A DNA stretch of 64,000 nucleotides from Caldilineaceae bacterium. Its GTDB lineage: Bacteria; Chloroflexota; Anaerolineae; Caldilineales; Caldilineaceae. Of this stretch, positions 7,931-16,993 are shown piece by piece (the first letter of the stretch is position 1; each line of letters opens with the position of its first letter). The stretch is taken from NCBI GenBank assembly GCA_958295845.1, contig OY282376.1, positions 1,067,022 to 1,131,021 of the forward strand, given 5' to 3'. The notes below the pieces were generated by a model. That model saw nothing but the letters and a program-made list of their open reading frames with translations. It did not search any database and had not been told where the DNA came from. A program made the translations under genes and the position numbers.

Positions 7931-8420
7931 AAACTGCACACCCACTGTCGAATTTCTGCCCCTAATCCGAACTCCGCCTCTTTAACAAAATTATATAATT
8001 TCTTTGTGCAACCTGCCTCAATTCAAGCCCCGCCACAGGAGAAAAATTGAACATCCACTGTTCAATTTTTGCGCCGCGTTTCAGGATCGCCGCAGGAGCA
8101 AAATTACACATCCACTGTGTAATTTCTGCACCCCATTTCAGAATCGCCACAGGAGCAAAATTACTCATCCACTGTGTAAATTCCGCGCCCCATTTCAGGG
8201 GTCGCCGTACGGAAAAAATGAACATCCACTGTTCAATTTCTGCCCTCCATTTCAGAGTCGCCACAGGGAAAAACTGCGCATCCACTGTTCAATCTCTGGC
8301 CCCATTTCAGAGTCGCCGCAAGAGCAAATTTACACATCCACTGTGTAATTCCCGCGCCCCTTTTCAGAGGCGCCGCTAGAGTAAAACTACACATCCACTG
8401 TGTAATTTTCCTCCCCGCGT
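7931..8420. repeat. 57-bp tandem array, each unit centred on a hairpin
   Basis: Seven clear units have the conserved loop TCCAC starting at 8054, 8111, 8168, 8225, 8281, 8337 and 8394 (period 56-57). Degenerate units lie near 7941 and 7997. The loop is flanked by inverted arms. Unit 1 has a perfect 12-bp stem, AAAAATTGAACA-tccac-TGTTCAATTTTT. Unit 2 has a perfect 10-bp stem of different sequence, AAATTACACA-tccac-TGTGTAATTT. Both arms have changed together, while the inter-hairpin segment (CCCCATTTCAGAATCGCCAC, then AGGAGCA) stays similar. This is not CRISPR, because the spacers are repeated too. Confidence 0.9.
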
Positions 8421-9136
8421 CTGCCGAAAACCCCCCTCTTCAACGTCAATTTCAGCCCTAGTGTAAGCGAATTCTTTCCTGCCACCTCCCTGCAAACCAG
8501 CCGCCAGCTGCCGCCAACCCAATAACGCCCCCGCCCCCACAACCCGCTCCCTGTGCCCGGCCAACCCTTTCCCAACTCCCTTCTCGAAAACGTCGCCCAT
8601 GGCCTCGACGCCTTCCCCCTCGCCCTCCCCCCAAGACAACGAAGCCTTCGGCCACCACCGCACCAAGGCCATAGTCCTCCCCTACTACAACGGCCCTCGC
8701 CGCAGGCGCAACCGACGCCGATGTGGCCGTCTTAGGACCGACTCCACCCTGGCCGCGGAATCCGCTGGCATGCACCAGACTCCGGACCGAAATGCGGCGC
8801 TCTCTCCCATTTCGTAGACCAGCGACTGCGGCCAACCACTCCCGGAGTCATGTACCTACAGCCCCTGCGGGGTCGCCCTTCTTAGGCGACTTCGATGCCC
8901 GACTTCACCCGCGACCGCCCTGTACAATCCCTGCATAGGACTACCGCTCGCCCTACGGCTGTAGTATACTAGGGCCCAATCCCGGGTACCGACCAGCCCG
9001 GTCAGTGCCCCGACATCAATCTGTCCAACATGCATATCCCGATACCTCTATGACCTACCTGGCCCCGCCGCTCCACATCAGCGGACTGAATAAACAGGGC
9101 GACTAAACTCACGCAATAGCAGCAGGAGATAATACC
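8421..9136. other. Intergenic region, no gene recognised
   Basis: About 700 bp of GC-rich sequence between the hairpin array and the dehydrogenase gene. Open frames on both strands have unnatural composition and no recognisable family, so none is called. The last 15 bases contain the AGGAG ribosome-binding site of the downstream gene. A fragment near 8432-8456 (CTTCAACGTCAATTTCAGCC) may be one more decayed unit of the adjacent array. Confidence 0.6.
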
Positions 9137-10195
9137 ATGGCAAAAACTGGTCGGGCGGTAATCGCCCACGGACAAGACTTTGAAATCCGCGAATACCCCG
9201 TACTCGACCCCGAACCCGGCAAAGTGCTGCTGCGCCAGGAGCTGGCCGGCATCTGTGGCACCGATCTGCACAACTGGCAAAACGGCATCGAGGGCGAACT
9301 GGTCCTCGGCCATGAAAATGTCGGCGTTATCGAGGCCATCGGTGCCGGCGGCGCCAAAGACTACATCGGCCGCTCCCTCGAAGAAGGCGACCGCGTCATC
9401 TTCTCCCCCGGCACTGGCGGCTACGGCGCATACGGTTTCTACGATACCCCCGACGTCGCCCCCCACTTCTACGGCGGATTCGCCGACTACATCTATCTGG
9501 GCTTCGAAAATACCTGCATTCTCAAGACCGACTGCTCACCCGAAGTCGCCGTCCTCACCGAACCCTACACAATCGGCGTCCACGCCGCCATGCGCGGCAA
9601 AGTGCAGCTCGGCGATACCGTCGTCGTCCAGGGCAGCGGCGCCATCGGCCTCGTAACCCTCCTCTGCGCCAAACAGATGGGCGCGGCCAACATCATCGTC
9701 GTCGGCGGCCCCGCCCGGCGCCTTGAACTCGCCAAAGAATACGGCGCCGATGTGACCATCAACATCGAAGAGGTCACCAGCGCAGAAGAGCGCACCGAAC
9801 AGGTCTACTGGCACACACCGCTCAAGCGCGGCGCCGACATCGTATTCGAATGCTCCGGCTTCCTCGCCGCCACCCCCGAAGGACTGGGCTACGTGCGCCA
9901 AAGCGGCACCTACGTCGAGGTCGGCCACTTCGTCGATATGGGCTCCATCGACTTCAACATCAACCAGCTCCTCATGCGCAAAAACCTGACCTTCGAGGCC
10001 GTCTGGGGCAGCACCTACGAGCACTTCGTGCGCGGCCTGCCCATCCTTGAGAAAAACGAATTCCCCTACGGCGACATGGTCAGCCACAAACTGCCACTCG
10101 AACGCGTAGGCGACGGCTTCCACGCCCTCGACGGAACCTACCGCCTCGGCGACGAGCAAGTAATCAAAATCGCCGTCCAAGCTTGGGACGACTAA
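9137..10195 (+). CDS. Zinc-type medium-chain alcohol/polyol dehydrogenase
   Basis: 352 aa of the MDR superfamily. The catalytic zinc site is Cys40 in GICGTDLHNW and His59-Glu60 in VLGHENVGVIE. The nucleotide-binding motif is GSGAIGLV near residues 158-165, followed by GAANIIVVGG. The usual four-cysteine structural-zinc loop is absent; that region reads as a glycine/tyrosine-rich stretch (GTGGYGAYGFYD), which groups it with glucose- or threonine-dehydrogenase-like variants. It would oxidise a sugar or polyol with NAD(P). The ATG follows GCAGGAGATAATACC. No operon partner. Confidence 0.85.
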   Translation: MAKTGRAVIAHGQDFEIREYPVLDPEPGKVLLRQELAGICGTDLHNWQNGIEGELVLGHENVGVIEAIGAGGAKDYIGRSLEEGDRVIFSPGTGGYGAYGFYDTPDVAPHFYGGFADYIYLGFENTCILKTDCSPEVAVLTEPYTIGVHAAMRGKVQLGDTVVVQGSGAIGLVTLLCAKQMGAANIIVVGGPARRLELAKEYGADVTINIEEVTSAEERTEQVYWHTPLKRGADIVFECSGFLAATPEGLGYVRQSGTYVEVGHFVDMGSIDFNINQLLMRKNLTFEAVWGSTYEHFVRGLPILEKNEFPYGDMVSHKLPLERVGDGFHALDGTYRLGDEQVIKIAVQAWDD

Positions 10196-10293
10196 GCCTC
10201 CTTGAAGTATGTCAGAACAGCAAATTTCCAATGCAAAGCAAGCAGATCCGTGAATGCCCACGCAACCACCCAAAGAACACCCAATACGCTTCC

Positions 10294-10480
10294 GGTGTTC
10301 TTCGAGCCCCCTTCGCGTAAATTCACGGATCAAACAAAGGTGTTCTCCGTGGTCCTCAGTGGCCCTTCGCGAGACTTCGCGAACAAAAGAAAGATGTACT
10401 CAGTGGTCCTCTGTGGCCCTCCGTGGTTAAAAAGGTGTTCTTCGCGGCCCTCCCAGTAACTTCGCGGCTCAAAGGGTCTC
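10294..10480. repeat. CCGTGG-family repeat cluster A4
   Basis: Two to three degenerate copies of the GGTGTTCTCCGTGGTCCTC unit, mixed with variants reading CTTCGCGAGACTTCGCG and CCCTTCGCG. They fill the 352-bp spacer between the dehydrogenase and the beta-propeller gene. No reading frame here resembles a protein family. Confidence 0.85.
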
Positions 10481-10547
10481 GTTTATCAAGAGAATCAAAT
10501 TCCACGCCGCACCCGCGGCGGAACTCAACCAGGCAAAGGAGATTGCC

Positions 10548-11408
10548 ATGCCGTTCGGAACAGGCGCCTATCAGTACCAAGTAGTGGAAAACTGGGCCAA
10601 ACTGCCCGCAGGTTGGCAATTCGGCTGGGTAGCCGCAGTCGCCTGCGACTCCCAGGACCGCGTCTTTGTCTACTCCCGCAGCGAACATCCCCTCGTCGTC
10701 TTCGATCGCGACGGCAACTTCCTCGCCTCCTGGGGCGAAGACGTCATCGAAGATGCCCACGGGATCTTCATCGACAGCGAAGACAACGTCTGGTGCACCG
10801 AACGTGAAACCCACTGTATCTTCAAGTTCAACTCCCAGGGCGAGCTCGTCATGACTATCGGCACGCCCGGTCAGGAAGGCGCCCCCGGCGACCCCTTCCG
10901 CCTCCCCACCGATCTCGCAGTCGCCTCCAACGGTGACCTCTTCATCTCAGACGGCTACGACAACGCCCGCGTCCACAAATACTCCGCCGCCGGCGAACAC
11001 ATCCTCTCCTGGGGCGACTGGGGAGAAGGCCCCAGCCAGTTCACCCTCTCCCACTGCGTCCGCCTCGACAAGGACGACCGCGTCTGGGTCTGCGACCGCA
11101 CCAACGACCGCATTCAGCTCTTCGACACCGACGGCAACTTCCTCGAAGAGCGTACCGGCCTTCTCAAACCCGACACCATCTACTTCGACCCCGATGGCGA
11201 AGTCGTCTACGTCGCCGAGCTCGAGCAGCGCGTCAGCGTATGGACCCTCGACGGCGAGCTCCTCAGCCACTGGGGCGGCGCACAGCCCAGCGACAAACCC
11301 GGCGAATTCAAAGCCTGCCCGCACGGCATCTGGGCCGACTCCCACGGCGACCTCTACGTTGGCCAGGTCCAGGTCGACGACGGCCTCCAGAAATTCAGCC
11401 GCCTGTGA
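10548..11408 (+). CDS. NHL-repeat beta-propeller protein
   Basis: 286 aa composed of successive NHL-type blades, visible as repeated D..G.VW/F-D..N.RI-F segments (DRVFVYSRSEHPLVVFDRDG, then DNVWCTERETHCIFKFNSQG, VWVCDRTNDRIQLFDTDG and GDLYVGQVQV). Six blades are likely. Related proteins include peptidyl-alpha-hydroxyglycine alpha-amidating lyase-like and strictosidine-synthase-like propellers, but no catalytic set is identifiable, so the function stays open. There is no signal peptide. The ATG follows AAAGGAGATTGCC. Confidence 0.85.
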   Translation: MPFGTGAYQYQVVENWAKLPAGWQFGWVAAVACDSQDRVFVYSRSEHPLVVFDRDGNFLASWGEDVIEDAHGIFIDSEDNVWCTERETHCIFKFNSQGELVMTIGTPGQEGAPGDPFRLPTDLAVASNGDLFISDGYDNARVHKYSAAGEHILSWGDWGEGPSQFTLSHCVRLDKDDRVWVCDRTNDRIQLFDTDGNFLEERTGLLKPDTIYFDPDGEVVYVAELEQRVSVWTLDGELLSHWGGAQPSDKPGEFKACPHGIWADSHGDLYVGQVQVDDGLQKFSRL

Positions 11409-11600
11409 ATGTTGAGAACAAGAAGGGTCAACATTTTGGCCCTTCTCGCTTGCCATGCGGACAAGTGGAAGAACCGGAAAAGGATTCTGCTGGAGAATCG
11501 CAATAAGCGCTCACTGCCCAACAGAGAAGAGCTGGGTCTGTCGAACAAACCATTTCGAGACCGTTGAACTGCTTCTCGCCAGGCCAAAGACAAGAATAGA

Positions 11601-13040
11601 ATGACCCGCTTCGACCAGTCCGTTCTCACGCCCGATCCGGCCACCCGCACTCCAATCCTGGCCGTCCTCGACGCTGCCCTCGATGCCGTCGACCCCTTCG
11701 CCGCCGTGCAAAACCTCCTCCAACGCCAGGGCGAAACTCTGACCGTCGCCGACCCCTCCGCCCGCGCGCCCGCGCTGACTTACAACCTGCGCCGCTACCG
11801 CCGCATCTTCGTCGTCGCCGTCGGCAAGGCCGCCGCGCCCATGTCCAGCGCCGTCGAATCCCTTCTCCACGACCGCATCAGCAGCGGCCTCGCGGTAACC
11901 AAATACGACCATGCCCAGCCCGCCGACCCGTCCTCCGCGACGCCCTCCCACATCCGCATCGTGGAGGCCGGTCATCCCATTCCCGACGAGTCTGGCGCCC
12001 TCGCCGGCAAAGAAATGCTTGCCCTCGTCGAGCAGGCCGACGCAGACGACCTGGTAATCGCCCTGCTCTCCGGCGGAGGTTCCGCTCTCCTGGTGGCGCC
12101 CGCAGGCGAGACCACCGACAACACCGGTCACACCCACCCAGCCCTCACCCTGTCCGACCTGCAAGCCATGACCGACGCCCTCCTGGCCTGCGGCGCAACC
12201 ATTAACGAGATGAACTGCCTCCGAAAACACACCAGCGCCGTTAAGGGCGGCCAGCTGGCCCGCTCCGCCGCGCCAGCTACCCTGCTGACACTCGCCCTCA
12301 GCGACGTCATCGGCAGCCCTCTCGATGTCATCGCCAGCGGCCCCACCGTCCCAGACGTAAGCACCTGGGCCGACGCATGGGCCTTAGTCGAAAAATACGG
12401 CCTGACCACCGCCCTGCCCGCGGCCATACGCAACCGCCTGCAGGCCGGGCTCGCCGGCCACATCCCTGACACGCCCAAACCGGGCGATCCCGTCTTCGCC
12501 GACAGCAACACCCTTGTCGTCGCCGACAACCGCACCGCCGCCAACGCCGCCCTCGCCAAGGCAACCGAGCTCGGCTACAACACGATGCTGCTCTCGACAT
12601 ACGTCGAAGGCGAGGCCGCCGAAGTCGCAAAAGTGCTCGTCGGCCTGGGCCGTGAAGTGCAAGACAGCGGACTGCCCGCGCCCGCCCCCGCCTGCCTCAT
12701 CCTCGGCGGCGAGACCACCGTCAGCCTCGGAGACAACCCCGGCCAGGGCGGCCGCAACCAGGAGCTCGCCCTCGCCGCCGCCCTCGCTTTGCAGAATCTG
12801 CCAGGGCTGACCATCGTCTCACTCGCGACCGACGGCACCGACGGCCCCACCGACAGCGCCGGCGGAATCTCCGACAGCGGCACCGTAGCACGCGGCAAGG
12901 ACGCCGGCCTCTCCGCCGCCGACCATCTCCGCCGCCACGATGCCTATCCTTACCTGCGAGCCGCCGCCGACCTGCTCCTGACCGGCCCCACTCAGACAAA
13001 CGTCAATGATCTTCTCTTCGTGTTTGCGCAGGAAATATGA
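11601..13040 (+). CDS. gckA: Glycerate 2-kinase (DUF4147/MOFRL family)
   Basis: 479 aa. The N-terminal DUF4147 domain shows FVVAVGKAAAPM, the glycine loop LLSGGGSALL and LRKHTSAVKGGQLAR. The C-terminal MOFRL domain shows GGETTVSLGD, GQGGRNQELAL and ATDGTDGPTDSAGG. This is the full set for the GckA/TtuD family, which phosphorylates D-glycerate to 2-phosphoglycerate; some members were formerly called hydroxypyruvate reductase. The step links sugar-acid and hydroxypyruvate breakdown to glycolysis, which fits the isomerase and SDR genes downstream. No clear ribosome-binding site precedes the ATG. Confidence 0.92.
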   Translation: MTRFDQSVLTPDPATRTPILAVLDAALDAVDPFAAVQNLLQRQGETLTVADPSARAPALTYNLRRYRRIFVVAVGKAAAPMSSAVESLLHDRISSGLAVTKYDHAQPADPSSATPSHIRIVEAGHPIPDESGALAGKEMLALVEQADADDLVIALLSGGGSALLVAPAGETTDNTGHTHPALTLSDLQAMTDALLACGATINEMNCLRKHTSAVKGGQLARSAAPATLLTLALSDVIGSPLDVIASGPTVPDVSTWADAWALVEKYGLTTALPAAIRNRLQAGLAGHIPDTPKPGDPVFADSNTLVVADNRTAANAALAKATELGYNTMLLSTYVEGEAAEVAKVLVGLGREVQDSGLPAPAPACLILGGETTVSLGDNPGQGGRNQELALAAALALQNLPGLTIVSLATDGTDGPTDSAGGISDSGTVARGKDAGLSAADHLRRHDAYPYLRAAADLLLTGPTQTNVNDLLFVFAQEI

Positions 13041-13205
13041 GAAAATGACGAAATCATTTGCACGAAGCAACTGATTGGACTTGGTCAGCGGCCTTCTCCG
13101 TCGAGCCCGCCAACTTGGACGCAGTGAGGGTGGCGCAAGGCCATTGAAAACCAAATGCAGGCGAACTTTCAGTCCGACACTTAACAAGCACAGGAGCTTT
13201 ATTTC

Positions 13206-13565
13206 ATGCCGAAACTGACAGTTGAAAATGTTGGCACGTTCGATGTGCAGGCAGGCAAACGTCTCGTTCTCGCTTTAACAGAGGACGCATCCGTCGATCA
13301 GCTGCATGCCTGTGGCGGCAACTGCAAATGCACCACCTGCCGCGTTGCCTTCGTCGACGGCGAACCCGCACAGATGACCGTCGCCGAAAAAGAGAAACTG
13401 GCCGAAAAGGAACTGACCGGTGTGCGCCTGTCCTGCCAGTGCCTGGTCGAAGGCGACATGACCGTTCAACTCATCAGCCGCCTCGAAGGCAGCGGCCGCC
13501 CCGATCCCGGCCCTCCCCCCGAGACGACGATTCAGCCGGATCCGGAGTGGACAACCGCAGGCTGA
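13206..13565 (+). CDS. Adrenodoxin-type 2Fe-2S ferredoxin
   Basis: 119 aa. The cluster ligands are most likely Cys36, Cys42, Cys45 and Cys77: C-x5-C-x2-C...C spacing, the adrenodoxin/ISC-ferredoxin pattern rather than the plant C-x4-C-x2-C pattern. Two additional cysteines (Cys40 and Cys79) sit beside the ligands. The last 25 residues are a proline-rich tail. It would carry single electrons to an oxygenase or other partner. No reductase or P450 is adjacent. The ATG follows CACAGGAGCTTTATTTC. Confidence 0.88.
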   Translation: MPKLTVENVGTFDVQAGKRLVLALTEDASVDQLHACGGNCKCTTCRVAFVDGEPAQMTVAEKEKLAEKELTGVRLSCQCLVEGDMTVQLISRLEGSGRPDPGPPPETTIQPDPEWTTAG

Positions 13566-13736
13566 GCAAATTCAGCAGGCTTCCGCGCCGGCTTACCGTC
13601 GGGGAAAAACCTGGTGGGGGGAAATCCCCTCCCAAGGCCCTGTAAGTGAGCCGGCGCACGGCGTTGTCTCCTGCTCCCGGACATTGTCGCTGCACTACGC
13701 TCCCCTCTTAACTCCAGCATTCCGAGTGAGGCCAAA

Positions 13737-14561
13737 TTGACCAGCCAATCAGCACATCCCACACCCGCCGCGGGCGCAGACGGACACGCCCACCGACCCA
13801 TCCTGATCTCCGCCATGCAGTTGGAGGACGAGCTCAAGAACGGCGAGCGTTCAGTCTGGGACCTGATCGAAATTGCCCTTCTGACCGGCGCCGACGGCGT
13901 GGAGTTACGCCGCGAGACATGGCCGCGGCTTGACGCCGAAGTAGCCGAAGCCGCCCGCCGCATCGCCGATGCCCGCCTTCTGGTCACCTACGCAACACAG
14001 GCCACGCTCTTCGACACAAATGAGTCCACCCTGCAACTGCGCCAGGACATCGACACCGCCGCAACCTTGGGCGCGCCGATCGTCCGCTTTTTCCCCGGTC
14101 CCACGCCGCCAGCAGGCGACCAGGCAGCCTGGGCTCGCGCCAAGCAGGTCGTCGACTACGCCGCCGCACGCAACACCACGATTGCCCTCGAAAACTACGC
14201 CCGCACGCCCGGCGGCACCTTGGCAGAAGTCCACGGAGCGCTCTCCCGACTGGCCTCTCCCGCACTCCGTAACAATCTCGACATGGGAAACTACCCCAAC
14301 CATGGCCAGGACGTCGTCGAAGCGATCGATGCCCTGTCAGACAAGATCATCGCCGCCCATCTGAAGGACAAAACAGCCAACCCGGCTGACCCTCCGGCCC
14401 CCCTCGGCACAGGCGTCCTGCCTCTTGCCGAGATTCTCAACGCGCTCGATCAGCTGCCCCAACGCGTCTACTACATTTTCGAATTCCGCGGCGCCGGCGA
14501 CCCGGTCGGCGGTATCCAACACAGCCTTGCCTACCTCAAGCAACGCGCAGGCAAACCTTAG
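13737..14561 (+). CDS. Sugar phosphate isomerase/epimerase-type TIM-barrel protein
   Basis: 274 aa of the xylose-isomerase-like TIM barrel family. Metal-ligand candidates are Glu in IALENYART, Asp in NLDMGNYPN, His in IAAHLKDK and Glu in YIFEFRG. The frame opens at a TTG (13737); the first 26 residues are low-complexity, so an ATG at 13816 (MQLEDEL) is a possible alternative. The gene lies 85 bases upstream of an SDR dehydrogenase, so both may act in one sugar or sugar-acid route. The substrate cannot be assigned. Confidence 0.8.
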   Translation: MTSQSAHPTPAAGADGHAHRPILISAMQLEDELKNGERSVWDLIEIALLTGADGVELRRETWPRLDAEVAEAARRIADARLLVTYATQATLFDTNESTLQLRQDIDTAATLGAPIVRFFPGPTPPAGDQAAWARAKQVVDYAAARNTTIALENYARTPGGTLAEVHGALSRLASPALRNNLDMGNYPNHGQDVVEAIDALSDKIIAAHLKDKTANPADPPAPLGTGVLPLAEILNALDQLPQRVYYIFEFRGAGDPVGGIQHSLAYLKQRAGKP

Positions 14562-14646
14562 TCATGGTTCAGTACGATAGGGGCAGCGCGAAAACCTCCC
14601 CCGAGTCTCTCCTCCCGGAGCGCAACCCAGATGCTGGAGAGGTGAA

Positions 14647-15462
14647 ATGAGCGACAAGAATTCGCTTGCCGGCAAGAAGGCACTCGTTACCGGCGTCGAT
14701 CGCGGCGGCATCGGCCAGGGCATCGCCCTCGAACTGGGCCGCCGCGGCGCATCCGTCGTCTGCCACTACCCCTTCAGCGACGAGGGCGCGGCTGCAGCCG
14801 TTGCCCAGATTCAAGCCGCCGGAGGAACCGCCGCAGCCGTGCAAGGCGACTTTACGCAGTCCGCAGAAATATGCGCTCAGGTCGTTGAGGCCGCCGCCGA
14901 CCACCTCGGCGGCCTGAATGTTCTCGTCAACAACGCCGGCCTGACCGAAACGCGCCCAATCGCTGACGTTACCCCCGACCACTTCGAAAAACTGTTCGCC
15001 ATTAACGTGCGCAGTCAGATTTTCTGCATCCAACGCGCGCTGCCCTACATGCAGGAAGCTGGCGGCGGCTCCGTGATCAACCTTGCCTCAGTCCATACCT
15101 ACGCCGGTGTCCCCGATTACGCCGTCTACGCCGCCACCAAAGGCGCAGTCGCCGCCCTCACCCGCCACCTGGCCGTCGAGCTTGCCCCGCAAAAGGTGCG
15201 CGTCAACGCCATCGCCCCAGGCCTCATCGAAGTGCCCCGCTACTTCGAAGACATTCCCGATTACAACCCCGCCATCTTCGAAGCCACGGTACCCTGGGGC
15301 CGCCTGGGCGAACCCGCCGACATCGGCCATGTGGCCGCCTTTCTCGCCTCCGACGGCGCCGACTTCGTCACCGGACAGACAATCTATGTCGACGGCGGCA
15401 CCGTCGCCTATATGTCCTTCGGCGCCCATCTGGACGGCCAGGACTGGAGTTCACATGAATAA
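14647..15462 (+). CDS. SDR-family NAD(P)-dependent oxidoreductase
   Basis: 271 aa. The cofactor loop reads TGVDRGGIGQG near residues 15-25, NNAG near 97, and the catalytic Tyr and Lys are in YAVYAATKG near 160. The C-terminal GQTIYVDGG is typical of classical SDRs of the FabG/glucose-dehydrogenase type. It would reduce or oxidise a hydroxyl/ketone group on a sugar or acyl substrate. It follows the isomerase at 13737, with AGAGGTGAA before the ATG. Confidence 0.87.
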   Translation: MSDKNSLAGKKALVTGVDRGGIGQGIALELGRRGASVVCHYPFSDEGAAAAVAQIQAAGGTAAAVQGDFTQSAEICAQVVEAAADHLGGLNVLVNNAGLTETRPIADVTPDHFEKLFAINVRSQIFCIQRALPYMQEAGGGSVINLASVHTYAGVPDYAVYAATKGAVAALTRHLAVELAPQKVRVNAIAPGLIEVPRYFEDIPDYNPAIFEATVPWGRLGEPADIGHVAAFLASDGADFVTGQTIYVDGGTVAYMSFGAHLDGQDWSSHE

Positions 15463-15607
15463 GCCCTGCACTCGACTCGCGTTGCTCCCCCGCTGTTCTG
15501 GCTCTTGACGGCCACCCTGCTCCAGATTCGACCCCGACTTCACGCAGAAAATACGCCAAGCGCCGGATCTTCATCCGCTCAGGGTACTGTCTAATGTTGA
15601 CTGACTC

Positions 15608-15636
15608 TTGTCAGAATTCCCCCGCCTGAGTACAAT
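15608..15636 (+). promoter_or_regulatory. Promoter of the TRAP receptor gene
   Basis: TTGTCA (15608-15613), a 17-bp spacer, TACAAT (15631-15636), about 60 bases upstream of the dctP start. Both hexamers match the sigma-70 consensus closely and the spacing is optimal. The gap between the SDR stop (15462) and this promoter shows no other element. Confidence 0.65.
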
Positions 15637-15696
15637 GACGGTGCCCCTCAAATTAACGCCTTTTTGAAAGATTTAAAGAGGAAGGAGAAAACTGAA

Positions 15697-16836
15697 ATGG
15701 ATCGACGAAGATTCCTGAAAGTGGCGGCAACAGGTGCCGTAGGCGCAGCCGCCCTCACCGTCGCCGGTTGTGAGCAGGCCGGTGTCATGACGCCGGGCCA
15801 GCTCGAAGGCGCCGTTTCAGAGGATTCAACCCTGCCTGAGATTAAATGGCAGATGGCCACCAGCTGGCCGCCCGCCCTGGACACGATTTTCGGTGGCGCT
15901 GAGACAGTCGCTCAGCGCGTCTTGGCCATGACGCAGGGCAAATTCAAGATCGAAGCCCGCGCCGCCGGTGAGCTCGCCCCAGGTCTTGAAGTGCTGAACG
16001 TCGTCGAAGAGGGCGCAGTGCCCATCGGCCACACAGCTTCCTACTACTACGTAGGCAAGAGCCCCATCACAGCCTTCGGCACTGCCATGCCCTTTGGCCT
16101 CACCTCCCGCCAGCAGGACGCTTGGCTCTATGAGGGCGGCGGCCTCGAAATGCTGCAAACCGTCTACGCCGAGAAATTCAATACCATCCAGTTCCCGGCC
16201 GGCAACACTGGCGTTCAGATGGGCGGCTGGTTCAACAAGGAGATCAACTCAGTCGCCGACATGGAAGGCCTGAAGATGCGTATCCCCGGCCTCGGTGGCC
16301 GCGTCATGGATCGCCTCGGCGTAACCGTCCAGGTCCTCCCCGGCGGCGAGATCTTCCAGGCCCTGCAGACCGGCGCCATCGACGCAGCCGAGTGGGTCGG
16401 CCCCTACGATGACGAAAAACTGAGCTTCCACAAAGCAGCCAGCTTCTACTACTTCCCGGGCTGGTGGGAGCCGGGCCCATCCCTCGAAATCCAGATCAAC
16501 CTGGACGAGTGGAACAAGCTGCCGGAGCAGTATCAGGAAGTCCTCAAGACTGCCGCCTACGCCGCCAATGCAACCATGATGGCGCGCTACGACGCTAAGA
16601 ACCCTGCTGCCCTGAGCCGCCTGATCAACGACGCCGACATCACGATGCTGCCCTTCCCCGACGACGTAATGCAGGCCTCCGAAGAGTCCGCGTTCGAGCT
16701 GTTCGACGAGACCGCTGCCGGGGACGCTGAATTCGCTTCGATCTTCAAAGAATGGTCCGCCTTCCGTAGCGCGATTCAGTCCTGGCATGGTCTGGCCGAG
16801 CGCGGCTACCTGCAATACGTGGGCCGAAGCCGCTAA
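15697..16836 (+). CDS. dctP: TRAP transporter substrate-binding lipoprotein DctP, copy 1
   Basis: 379 aa from the ATG at 15697, chosen because GAGGAAGGAGAAAACTGAA precedes it and because it places a Tat-type signal (DRRRFLKV) at the N-terminus, followed by a lipobox (VAGC). The mature protein follows the mannitol/chloroaromatic-type (FcbT-like) branch of DctP receptors: [65 protein letters not shown] and AAEWVGPY. It would be a lipid-anchored receptor for an organic acid. A paralogue lies directly downstream. Confidence 0.93.
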   Translation: MDRRRFLKVAATGAVGAAALTVAGCEQAGVMTPGQLEGAVSEDSTLPEIKWQMATSWPPALDTIFGGAETVAQRVLAMTQGKFKIEARAAGELAPGLEVLNVVEEGAVPIGHTASYYYVGKSPITAFGTAMPFGLTSRQQDAWLYEGGGLEMLQTVYAEKFNTIQFPAGNTGVQMGGWFNKEINSVADMEGLKMRIPGLGGRVMDRLGVTVQVLPGGEIFQALQTGAIDAAEWVGPYDDEKLSFHKAASFYYFPGWWEPGPSLEIQINLDEWNKLPEQYQEVLKTAAYAANATMMARYDAKNPAALSRLINDADITMLPFPDDVMQASEESAFELFDETAAGDAEFASIFKEWSAFRSAIQSWHGLAERGYLQYVGRSR

Positions 16837-16886
16837 AGCGCGCCAATGAAGCGCACCTCTTTTTCCAATAGTTGAAGTCTCAGTAG

Positions 16887-16919
16887 ACGGGAGAGCGTTC
16901 CACTGCGCTCTCCCGTTTT
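16887..16919 (+). terminator. Intrinsic terminator after dctP copy 1
   Basis: Perfect 11-bp stem ACGGGAGAGCG / CGCTCTCCCGT with an 8-base loop, followed by TTTTG. It separates the two receptor genes, so the second copy probably needs its own promoter or read-through. Confidence 0.8.
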
Positions 16920-16993
16920 GTTCAATTTGAGGGCTGATGGCGACTACTTGTATGGATCTTCCTGCTGATGCGCAGGGGAAGGAGAAACTCGCG

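Noticed and set aside
7962..8348. Open frames on both strands across the 57-bp array
   Set aside because: The unit length is close to a multiple of three, so stops are avoided by chance; the encoded peptides are repetitive and match no family.
7931..8420. CRISPR array
   Set aside because: The sequence between repeat cores is itself repeated, no cas genes are nearby, and the unit carries an inverted repeat rather than unique spacers.
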